Assembly (NCBI GenBank): GCA_025201345.1
Contig: JAIXMG010000043.1
Span: 62,001 to 126,000, forward strand
Length of the DNA stretch: 64,000 nt
Direction: 5' to 3'
From: Thamnidium elegans
Taxonomy: Eukaryota > Mucoromycota > Mucoromycetes > Mucorales > Mucoraceae
Below, piece by piece: positions 1 through 10,241 of the stretch. Under the pieces are notes generated by a model, which saw only the letters and a list, made by a program, of their open reading frames with translations, had not been told where the DNA came from and did not search any database. The position numbers were made by a program, and so were the translations under genes. Each line of letters starts with the position of its first letter. The stretch's first letter is position 1.

Positions 1-766
1 TGTTGTTATTTTAAAAAAATGTGGGGTAGGTTTTATGTAGGAACTAAAATAGAGATACATTACCAGGCACGGCTGACTCTTTGTCTTTTGACAGTAGCAT
101 CATCGCTGCTTAAATACATTATTTAAAAGGATATTTTTTTATTTTGAGTATAAATGGGGAAAAGAAGAAGAAAAAGTAAATGAAATGAAATGAGAGAAAA
201 AGAGATTCCTTATTTATTTCATTTGAGATTCTTTTTTTTTTTTTTTTTTTTTTTTTGGGTGTGTGTGAGAGATAATAAACTCAGATTGTGGTTTTTTTTT
301 TTCTTGTATAACAATAAGAGTAATGTTATTTTACAGGTCTCGAACCAAACCGACGGTACTTTTTACGTCATGATATTGACCAGTCTTAAAAATTGAGGTT
401 ATTTACAAAAACAGTACAATGACTATTGAATTACTCAGCAGCTTGTATTTTACACTTTTGTTTGTGCGTCCATTAAAATCGTCAGAATTAAATGACGAAT
501 TAGATTTATTTTGACCAAATCAAGAAGATAATTCTATATTTAAGTGTGCGTATGTATAATGCCATGGAACTCAGATAGATATCCTTTCTGTCAATATTTA
601 TACAAATACTATCATCTGCCTATAATATTTTGCTTGGTAGTTACTCATGTTAAAAAAAAAAAGGAGGAAGGGGGGGATATGTATTTATTTCCGCTAAAAT
701 GTTCTTATAGATTACAAAGTATTAAATTATATAGATTTTTTTTTTTTTTTTTTTTACAAATAATAC
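1..766. other. AT-rich flank without a recognised gene
   Basis: This stretch lies downstream of the myosin stop codon and holds several A/T homopolymers, for example a T run near 233-256 and another near 735-755. Short open frames here are low-complexity and match no family I recognise. It probably contains the 3' untranslated region and polyadenylation signals of the myosin gene. Confidence 0.5.
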
Positions 767-3700
767 TTAGGATGCAATAGCAGTAGCCATTGTCTCATTA
801 TTTTGTTGGATTAAACTTGTTAAACGACGAAGACGCTTCAAATTTAACTATACACAAAAGAGATATGTTAGTAAGAAATTACAAATAAAAAAATAAAAAA
901 GTATGCTTTACCCATGAAGGAAGATAGATTTCAGGTCTTGTATCTCGGGGTACAGGTACTTCAAATGGATTTGAAGTATTTTCAATTGAGACTGAATCCA
1001 AAAGCAACACATCACTCTTATCACCACTAACAACATGAGATGCAACTGCCTTTAAAATTTCGGGCTTAATAGGGTTTTCATAATCAGCAGTGTAATATTG
1101 AGATATTAACTTTTGAATCTGAGTAGGTGATAAGATCCAACAGACATCATAGATATTCTCAATATCTTCTAACGTTGCCTTCTTAAATTGAAGTAATTTG
1201 GTGGTTTGCATTAAATGTTCAAGTTGAAGTGCTCCTTCAGGGATATCATGGCTCTTACACCATTCTTCAATACGTGTAATGTTATATTGAATTTGCATAG
1301 CTCTCTTCCATGAACAGAAATTCTTTCGCATCAATAAATCATTAAATGCTGAAACACCAATCAACTTTAATAACTCGGTCAATGCTTGTGTAGCTACGGA
1401 TTGTTCAATATAGTAACATTTCATCGTACGCCAAATCTTGTTCAAGAAATTTAAAAGGTCGTCCATAGAGTAACTTGGTTGAGAGGTGCCAATTAATAAC
1501 TTGTTAAAGAATCTACCGTTATCACTGGTAATAAACCCAGGAAGTGATTGTCCTTCGACTAAAGCTGGAATAATCATCTTACTAAGATGCTTTTTAATTT
1601 CCTTCATCCAAGCATGATAAATATTATCTTCCAAGCATTGCATTTCAAACTTGATGGTCTCCATCAACTTGGAGAAATCGTGTCTGCCAATCGACTTACG
1701 CTTATCTTGGAACAACTCTTGATCGATTTCAATATGTGCAATACAAATCAAAGACAGCAACTCATGTACATTGGTTAACCAAAAAGTACAAGGTACGACT
1801 GCGTCTTCATCTGTAAAGCTTAAAAATTGCTTTTGAATAGTATCCATGACATTAAACAATAACCGTTCCGATTCTTGAATATAGCCAAACTCCCACATTT
1901 CATTGACACACACACTAATGGTATGAGCAGGGAACAAGATTTCCTTTTGAGAAGGTGGGTTTTGTAAAGTAGGTAACGGCATCTTGACAGACTTGATTAA
2001 TCCCTGGAGGATTTCTTCTTGTAAGGCATCATCATTACGCAATAACGCATGAATTTCTTCTTCGGGGCTTTCATCAATAGATCCTGATAATCCGCCCGAT
2101 GACTTTGCACCAAGTAAAGCACCGAAATGATCAATGGAGGTAGGACGAGGATTCTTACCAAAGTTTTCGTTATTTCGAACATTTTCAAGCGAGTTCTTGA
2201 ATCGACTACCGTTAAGCATATCTGCTGAGCTGTTACGACGAGGTTTACGGTGGTTAGGAACGGGTGTAGATGGGTTAGCAGTGGACGTGGCTGTAGCAGA
2301 CGCAGTAGGATAAATACCGCCTGGAGATCTGCTTCGGTGACGAGGCACTGATTCAGGATCCAACGAGCGATTGGGCGAAGGAGAAGGATTACGCATACCA
2401 GGTGCCGGCGAGATAGCCCGTAACGCATTATTGGAACCTTGCCTGCGTGGTGTATGTAAAGCTTGTGAAAGTTGTGTTTTGAGAGCAGCTAACTGACTGC
2501 GAAGTTCAGCTACCTCTGATTCATCTGTTGCGTTCTTTGCACGTTCATCTGCTTCCTCCAAAGATTTCTTGAGGCTAGCTGTCTCAGTCTTTTCAGTTTC
2601 CAATTGAGATTTAACTAGAGTTAATTCACGGTCTTGACTCTTGACCTTTTCAGTGGCCATACGATGCTCGCTTGTTAGCGCAGTGAATTCAGACTGCAAA
2701 GTATCGAATTGAGGTTTAGGAACAGTGGGTTCTTGTAACTTCTCATCCAGATTCTTTGCTTTTCTTTCCATCTTTTCATACTTGTCGATCCAGTTTTTAA
2801 TCTGTGCTTCCAGTTGTAAAGAACGATCGTTGGCTAACTTTCGCTCGTCACGTACAGCAGTTAAGGTCTGAGTTAGTTCAACCACCTTGTTTTCAAGCGC
2901 GTAAGAGACCTCCTTAAAATGACTGACCGAACGTGCTTCAGTACGCAAACTAAACAGGTGTTTACGAGCAATGTTTCGTCGGATACAAGACTGCACATGA
3001 ATAATCAGTTCCCGCTTAGCCTTGAAGCTCTTTCGAGCGAACCATCCACGTACGAGTTTTTGGATTTGAACGGCTGCTGCGTGTTCACGAAGTGCAACAT
3101 GGTTACGTTTAGCCAGTTGAGAACGAACTGCTGTTTGAAGTCGAAGAATAAACGTTTGCTTCAACAAGAACTGTTTACGTGCAGTGTATCGGCGCCAGTT
3201 CTTTTGAATGATAATAGCTGCCTTTTCTTCTTTCAAGATTTGCATCTTGGCTAACGCTACCTTACGACGAGCAACACATTGAATTTGGATAGCCAATTCT
3301 TTGGTACGAAGGTAACGTGTACGGTAGATAAAACGTCGCATGTGTTTTTGTAATGTGACAGCACATTCGTTGAAACGATCTGATCTTAACTTTTCTAAAT
3401 AAGCCAACTACGTAAAAAAAAGGGGGGGGCGTCAGTTTCCTCCTTTCTCTCTTTTTCTCTTTGTTTTTCTTTACCTGACCGGCACGGAAGAAAATTTTGG
3501 TAGTACCAACTTGGAACTTATCCTCGTCCTTAATAGATGCACCCAAAATAACAGAACATAACTCTCTTACTTCAGGTTTTACTTGAGGATCCCAATGCTT
3601 GGAAGACACCAAAGCAAAGTAACGATCAGCAAATTCTTCAAAGGTCCAGCGAGATGGGTAACCTGCACAACTGATACGAATGGTTTCCAACACACCACAG

Positions 3701-6275
3701 GCGCGTAATTGAGAAAGTACCATACTAGGATCGAACTCCCAGGCTACCTTGGCTTCGTTTGGTTTAATACAACGAATATAGTGAACGTTGGTGCCTCCAA
3801 TAGTATCCATCAAGTTGATCAATGAAAGTTTAAAAATGGAACCCAAAGTTGGTTTTCTTGCAATCATACTCATACGCTTACTATTTTCAGGCTACCAAAA
3901 AATTCAGAGATTAATTCATGCTAATAAAGTTTCAAAAAAAAGAAGAAAAAAAAACTTACAGTGGGTACAGGATTGCTGGAAGCGGCTTTATCCAAAACAT
4001 CAGTCAAGAAATCAAATTCAGAGCTTTGTAAAAGAGCTAAATGTTCGTCAGGAACAGTATCCTTATTCTTATCAATGAAACTCTCGGCTTCGTATTGTAC
4101 ATCTAAAGCATAATGAGCAATGGTAAATGCGTTGTTTGAGAAACGAGGCTTTTTGAAATAATTTTTAAAGTTGGGTCCGTCAAAGTTGGAATATAATTTT
4201 TGAACAAATCCTTGATCCGAACCAGAAGGCAAACGAGATTCCTATAAAAAAAATTATTCGTTACAAAATGGTTTCACGCGCACACACACACACACACACA
4301 CACAATAAAACAAACTTACCTCATCTAATAAAGATAAAATACCTAATTTTCCTTCAATCAATTCGATACACTTTTGATTATCACTAAATTCGATAAATGT
4401 CCAATTAATTTTTTCACGCACATACTCTTCTTGCTCCAATTTAAACACATGTTGATTAAACTGCTGTTGTAACTTTTCATTTGCATAATTGATACAAAAC
4501 TGTTCAAAGGAATTCTTTTTAAAATGCTCGAAACCGTAAATATCAAGTACACCAATAAAGTTTGCTACGATGGAAGGATCAGGACAAGAAAGACTATCAT
4601 TTGTAACTGAAGTAAGCCAATCGAACAAATTGGCGTACACATATTTAGCGACTGAATCCTTTACGATATGAGCTTGTGCAGGACTTAAATTGGTTACAAT
4701 CTTTTCAGAACGAGTAACGATTTGTTTACGAACAATCCATTTTCTGAAATCGGCAGCCTTGATACCAAGTAAACGAGTTGTAATTAAAAGAGCAGGATCT
4801 GTTTCAGATAACATGGCATCACCACGTCCCGTGATTTTGATATTACCCAAGTGAAGCAATGCAGCTAATAATCTGAAAATCTTCCATTGTAATTGAACAG
4901 ATAAACCAATAGTAGATAAAGCTCGTTGCGTCGTTTCGAATTCTGCAGCATCATCTACTCCGGGAATAATACCAGTACCACTTTGATTTAAATAATGAAA
5001 TTGACTATAGTCACCAAGTTCGAATTCCTTTTTTTCAGATAAAGGAATACCTGCACAAAGCTACTTGCAAAAAAAATAAACAAATAAGTACACACAACAC
5101 GCACAACAACAATAATAATAATAATAACCTGATAAAAGATGTGATAATTTCTTTCAATTTCTGGCTGATAAATTAAACGTGATCTTTCTAAAAGATATGT
5201 TCTGATTTTGGCACCAACAATATTTGCACTATCATCAAACTGAATTTCGATATATTTACCGAATCGAGAAGAATTATCGTTTCGAGTAGTCTTTGCGTTA
5301 CCAAAAGCTTCCATGATTGGATTAGTAGCTGAATAAAAATAAAAAAAAAATTAGTTTATCTAGTTATTATTATTATTAGTGTATACAATTTTACCTAAAA
5401 TTTGTTCTTCTACTTCAGTCATGCCCAACTTTTGCTTCTTTCCTTGTGATTCTTGATCATCTGCAGTAGCGAAATAACGCATAATATACTTTGCACTCAC
5501 AGTTTTACCAGCACCACTATAGTATAAGACAATGAAATTTTTTTTTTAGCCCCTGGACTTTTTTGTGTACACGTTTCAGATTGTTATTATTATTTTTTAC
5601 CTCTCACCAGAAACAACAATGGTTTGATTTACTTGTTCACGGATCATACAACGATAAGCGTCTTCGGCAATAGCAAATAAATGAGGTTCAAGCTCACCAC
5701 GTCTTCTACCAGAATATTGCTGAACAATATCTGGATCATAAAGAGCAACACGATCAAAAGGATTGACAGCAATTAATACAATACCAGAATAAGTGTAAAT
5801 TAATCTTTGCATATAACGCGTGCGGATAGTATTTAACACTATATAAAAAAAAACATGTGGTCAAAAATAGGGTTATATGATATACATATATATAAAAAAA
5901 AAGAAACACATACCTGCAGGTTCATTCAAGTAACTTAGGTTGGTTAAGTCGTCAGTATATTCCATCTTTGGTGGATTACGAAGCGGAGGTAATTTTGATC
6001 CACCATTCTTTTCTAGTTCTATCATTGTAGACTCAAATACATACTCCTATTATAAAAATATAAGTATGCAAAAAAAAAAAAAAAAAAAAAAAAAATCACG
6101 TTATATGCATATACTTTACTCTTTCGTCATTATCGCTTTGAAACACTAGTCGTACTTTGGTGTCAGTAATGTTGCTTGATGAACAAGTGGTAGAAACCCA
6201 TGCTTCTCTGTCATCTTCAAACCATGCCTTTGTTCCTTGTGTATACACTTGTATTTGTTGATGAACATTGGCCAT
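767..6275 (-). CDS. MYO2: Class V myosin heavy chain (10 exons, about 1621 aa)
   Basis: An actin-based motor that carries secretory vesicles and organelles to growth sites. Exons, 5' to 3': 6275-6120, 6046-5914, 5838-5601, 5516-5395, 5328-5129, 5060-4320, 4241-3960, 3891-3475, 3407-912, 847-767; the sum is 4866 nt, exactly 1622 codons. The P-loop GESGAGKT (about residues 174-181) is split by intron 3. The motor runs to about residue 763. Six IQ motifs follow (about 764-905), then a coiled coil (about 930-1085), a Ser/Pro-rich linker and a globular DIL-type tail (about 1210-1600). The length fits fungal myosin V. The start ATG at 6275 gives [14 protein letters not shown], a plausible N-terminus. 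The last exon, 26 codons ending in ...TAIAS, is inferred from a GTAAAG donor, a CTAAC branch site and a TATAG acceptor. Intron 5 has an atypical GTTATT donor, and intron 6 holds a GT/CA microsatellite. A 5'-UTR intron near 6300-6420 is possible. Confidence 0.95.
4277..4302. repeat. (CA)n microsatellite in a myosin intron
   Basis: A run of about 12 CA dinucleotides lies inside the sixth intron (4242-4319) of the myosin gene. On the coding strand it reads as (GT)n just after the donor. It should be length-polymorphic. Confidence 0.85.
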
Positions 6276-7461
6276 TCTTTCTTTAGGTCTTGCCTTTTAT
6301 TTTTATTTTTTTAAGAAAAAAGGTTAAATAATAATATAAAAAAAGGACAATAAAGAGAAAGGAAAAGAGAGAAAAAAAGAAAAGGGAAAAAAAAGAGAGA
6401 GAGGGAAAAAATAAAAATACCTAACCAAACCATAAGCAGTCGTGTGACCTTTTCTTTACACTGTTGTTCTTCAAAAAAACTGAAAGGTCAGGAACAAAAG
6501 TGAGCGGACAGTAAATTAAAGTTTATATATACCATTTTACTTTTTTATCACAAAAGTTATAGTACTTGCTGATTTTTTATATTATTACGCGAAATAGATT
6601 TTATTTAAATTATTATACGCTAATAAAAAACTGTGTGTATTATATATGACTTCAACTTTTACATAACAACAAAAGACACCCGTCTTCCGGTAACTAACCC
6701 CGCCATACCCTTATTATTGTAACTGTGTTACTTTTTTTTAAATCAGTGAATACAAAAAAAAAAAAAAAAAGATCGGTTACAATACCATAGTATTTAATAA
6801 ATCATTCTTCCTTCTTAAAAATATCGCGTGAGGAGATGGAGTAGAAAAGTACCTGCCGCTTTTTTTTTGTTTTTTGTTTATTAGAGCATAAAAAAGGTTT
6901 GATTGGGATATCACTTAAACTTTTATGTGTTACACCAATTCATTGCAGATTAGCTAACTGCTCTTTAAAAAAAAGAAAAAAAAAAGTAGTGAGCTGACTG
7001 CAGAGTATAAAACCGTTCGTTGTTTTCTACGCATCAAAAGTTATGCCCATATTTTTCGCTATCAAAAGCTAATAAAAAGAAAGAAAGAGATATAAAAAAA
7101 AGGTACAGTTTGTAATATATTTGGAGTACAAACATCTTTTTTGGTTACATTCTTCTATTCATTATTTCTCTACTGTAGATCTTGCAGCAATAATAATAAG
7201 ACCTCATATGTAGTAGAGTGATATATATATACGCGCGTATATCAGGTCATAAGCTGTATGCATAACCTTCTTTTTTTTTTGTAGTAGCAGTAGTAGTAGT
7301 AGTAGTAGTAGTAGTATATTTATCTGTCTTACGATACTCTGGTAAAATAATAAATGAGCATGTGAAAAGCATGTCATAATACACAATAGAATTCTAAAAG
7401 TATGAAACAAAAACATAACCATCACTCTGTATTGCACACTTTAAATAAATATGAAAATGCC

Positions 7462-7496
<35 letters not shown>

Positions 7497-8643
7497 ATTC
7501 TTTAGTCTGAACTTATCATTTGCATCCGTATATTAAAAGCTGTACACAGTCTTATAGGAATAAAAGCGACAAACTAAATGTAAAATGGGGTTCAAAAAAG
7601 TAAGGGAGGAATGATCATAAAGTTACTGCTTAAATAATAAAAAGAGAAAAAAAAAGGAGTTTGAAAAAATAGTTTTACAACATTGTGTATACATCTTTTT
7701 GGTTAGAATGTAGTTACCCTCAAAGGCTAGATAAATATGCTCAAGGGATCACAGCAAGTATGCATATGTCAAGTGCTCCAGTAACAACAAAAAAGCAAAA
7801 AGTCTTTTAGACGTATTGTATAATACCAGATAGACAAAGTACAAATACCAGTATTGTCACTGGTATTATTTTTCTGGTACAATACTAGCTACAATAACTA
7901 CCTTCTCTCTAACATATTACACAGAAAAAAAGAACCTACTTTTTTTTTTTACAGCAAGTTTTTTTATTGTAGAGATGAACATGAGGTATTCCAGATGAGA
8001 AAAAAAAAACTCCCCCACACGGGAGCTCAATATTTTGGCGTTTGCTTTCCTGTTTGTCGAAGCTCCGATTTCACAAGCTTATTTTCTTTTTTATACAAAT
8101 GAATACAGTGTACGAAACTATATAGACATATATTTCTTAGCAAAGATTATAGGTATAGTTCAAATAAATATATGTCTGTTGTAAATTGATATAATTGACG
8201 TTTTCTTTTGCTGACATATAGATCCTAATTTACTCAATTGTTAGTGTCTGTTTTTATATTTGAGTGTGTGACACAAGAACACTTTGTACCTTTATCAAAA
8301 AAAGAACATTTTTTAAAACAATAGAAAGAGCTTATAGTAAAATATATATGTTTTTTTTTCCTCCCTTATGCTTACGTAAAAGAAAGAAAGAAAAAACCTC
8401 TCTTCTACTGCACCTTTTCACACTCCAAAAAAAAAAAGACAGTGAGAGATAAGTAAAAAAGAAAATTTGCACAAATAAAAAACAAGGTTCAAATGTGTTA
8501 CAATCTGTGTATAATAAATCCAGTTACACATGAATTGCTTTTCAAATACCTGTGCGCCAAAAAAACATATATAAATTAGAAAAAAAAAAATAGTTTCTTT
8601 TTTTTTCTTTTCTTTACTTCAAAAAAAACCCCTACACTAAAAA
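6276..8643. other. Long intergenic region between divergent myosin and pathogen-related genes
   Basis: About 2.4 kb with no credible coding region. It must contain both promoters. Visible features are A/T homopolymers (for example a run of As near 7465-7492), a GTA/AGT trinucleotide repeat at about 7281-7317, and a pyrimidine-rich tract (about 8595-8620) just upstream of the start at 8644, as seen before many fungal genes. No RNA gene was recognised. Confidence 0.6.
7281..7317. repeat. (GTA)n trinucleotide microsatellite
   Basis: About 12 imperfect copies of GTA/AGT in tandem inside the intergenic region upstream of the myosin gene. No coding context was seen. Confidence 0.8.
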
Positions 8644-9087
8644 ATGTCTCTTCCTGATTTCATGACTAACCCCAATGCCGTCCTTGAGGATAAGGACCAT
8701 GAATGGCGTTATAACCGTATCCCTGACTATACCAAGGTCAATGCCACTTACGAAGAAGGTTAGTACTATTATATATACATATCTATAAGATATCGTCTTA
8801 TTGATATGTATTACTGTTTTTAGAAAAGACCAAGGAACATCCTGAAGGTTCTCTTGAAAGCCTCGTCTCCAATTTGGTCAAGGTATATATATATATATAT
8901 AATCCTACTAAACAACAACAACAACAACAAAAACTCATTATTCTTTTCAAATAGAACTGGGAAAAGGAAATGTCTTACAAGCTCCGTGCTGATCAAATCC
9001 GTACTATCAATCAAGAAAAGTACCGTTTCTCTGTTAACGGTAAGGGATGGCAAACCATTGAAGAGATGTTGCAAGTAAGTACACATA

Positions 9088-9130
<43 letters not shown>

Positions 9131-9596
9131 GAGAAAATACATTCCCTAACAAAAAACTTTTTTATCATCATAGGTTGGTACTTACAATGCTCTTATTGGT
9201 GATACTGAACTCTACAAGGCTAGTGAAATGGATTTCAGTGAATCTCACAAGCTCTTTAAGAGAGCTCTCCGTGCCTTCTCTTGGGAAGTCATTGAAGTCT
9301 ATAGTGGTCCCCCTACTGTTGCCTTCAAGTGGAGACATTGGGGTTTGCACAGCGGTGACTTGTCTGTCAAGGTTGGTGAAGGTAAGAAGCTTGAAGCTCA
9401 TGCTACCAACGAAGTTGTTGAAGTCTATGGTGTCACTGTCGCCAGAGTCAACGATAAGTTCGAAATTGAAGAACTTGAGACCTTCTATGATCCCTCTGAT
9501 ATGTTGAGACAAATGGCCAAGAACAGAAAGGAAGGTTCTGTCAACCCTGATGATGTTGTTGCTCCTTCTGGAAAGTGCCCCTTCAACCCTAAATAA
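8644..9596 (+). CDS. Pathogen-related-like protein, SnoaL/NTF2-like fold (4 exons, 238 aa)
   Basis: Exons 8644-8758, 8824-8882, 8955-9074 and 9174-9596 join without a frame break to 238 codons plus stop. The protein has the layout of the plant 'pathogen-related protein' family first known from barley: an N-terminal HEWRYNRIPDYTKVN segment, a KTKEHPEGSLES segment matching the plant EERTKEWPAGSLE region, and the hallmark YSGPPTVAFKWRHWG followed by VEVYGVTVARV. These belong to SnoaL-like/NTF2-like cone folds; no catalytic activity is established for the plant members, so function here is unknown. No signal peptide is seen, so it is probably cytosolic. Codon use is strongly biased (for example GGT, GCT, AAG), suggesting high expression, and a pyrimidine-rich tract sits before the start. 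Intron 3 (9075-9173) carries a 40-A homopolymer. Confidence 0.85.
9089..9128 (+). repeat. 40-nt poly(A) run inside an intron
   Basis: An uninterrupted run of 40 A residues occupies 40% of the 99-nt third intron of the pathogen-related gene, between a GTAAGT donor and a CATAG acceptor. Confidence 0.9.
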
Positions 9597-10241
9597 TTTA
9601 TTTAAATATTCCCCCACCACTCTATTATTTATTCATCCACACTCTAATAAACTTTTTTTTAAAAATGTTGATTGTTACAAACAAAAAAAAAAACAAAAAA
9701 TACGTGTATTTGGCCCCACCCTTGTAAAGTTTTTACAGATTAGACAAATTGTTGTGTATTATAGTTAACTTTTTTTGTGATAGGTTGTACAGACAACATT
9801 TGTTTTCGGTCTTTGGTTCCCATTGAGATGTATTTTTTTTTCTGTAACTGTTTCTATGCGAGATCAAATATAACTGGTTAAATAACATTTATAACTGTTT
9901 CTATCTTATTTGGTGAACACAATACGAAAAAAAAAAACCTTGTGCTATATAACACACTGCGATAAAAAAACTCTATTTGTAATAAATTTCTCTCTTTGTT
10001 TACTTAATCACTTTCAGAATAACAGAAAAAAAAAATCTTGTTCTTTTTTGCAATGTAATACAAAGGATGGGTGTTATAAGAGCTATTGAATTTGTTGAAT
10101 AAAAAAAAAGGTTTTTATGTAATTATTAATTGTGTTACATTTTGATATATTGTTTTTATTATGGATACTACTTTAAACAGATGTTAGAAAAAAAAGAGAG
10201 AGAGATGATGTTATATAATTATGAGTGAGTCTAAAGAGATA
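9597..10241. other. Convergent intergenic region
   Basis: These 645 bp separate two convergent genes. AATAAA-like and T-rich stretches (for example AATAAACTTTT near 9647) suit 3' end formation for the plus-strand gene. I see no coding region or RNA gene. Confidence 0.55.

Noticed and set aside
1997..2428. 143-aa minus-strand frame inside the myosin gene
   Set aside because: Lies within the Ser/Pro linker of the myosin frame and has no similarity of its own.
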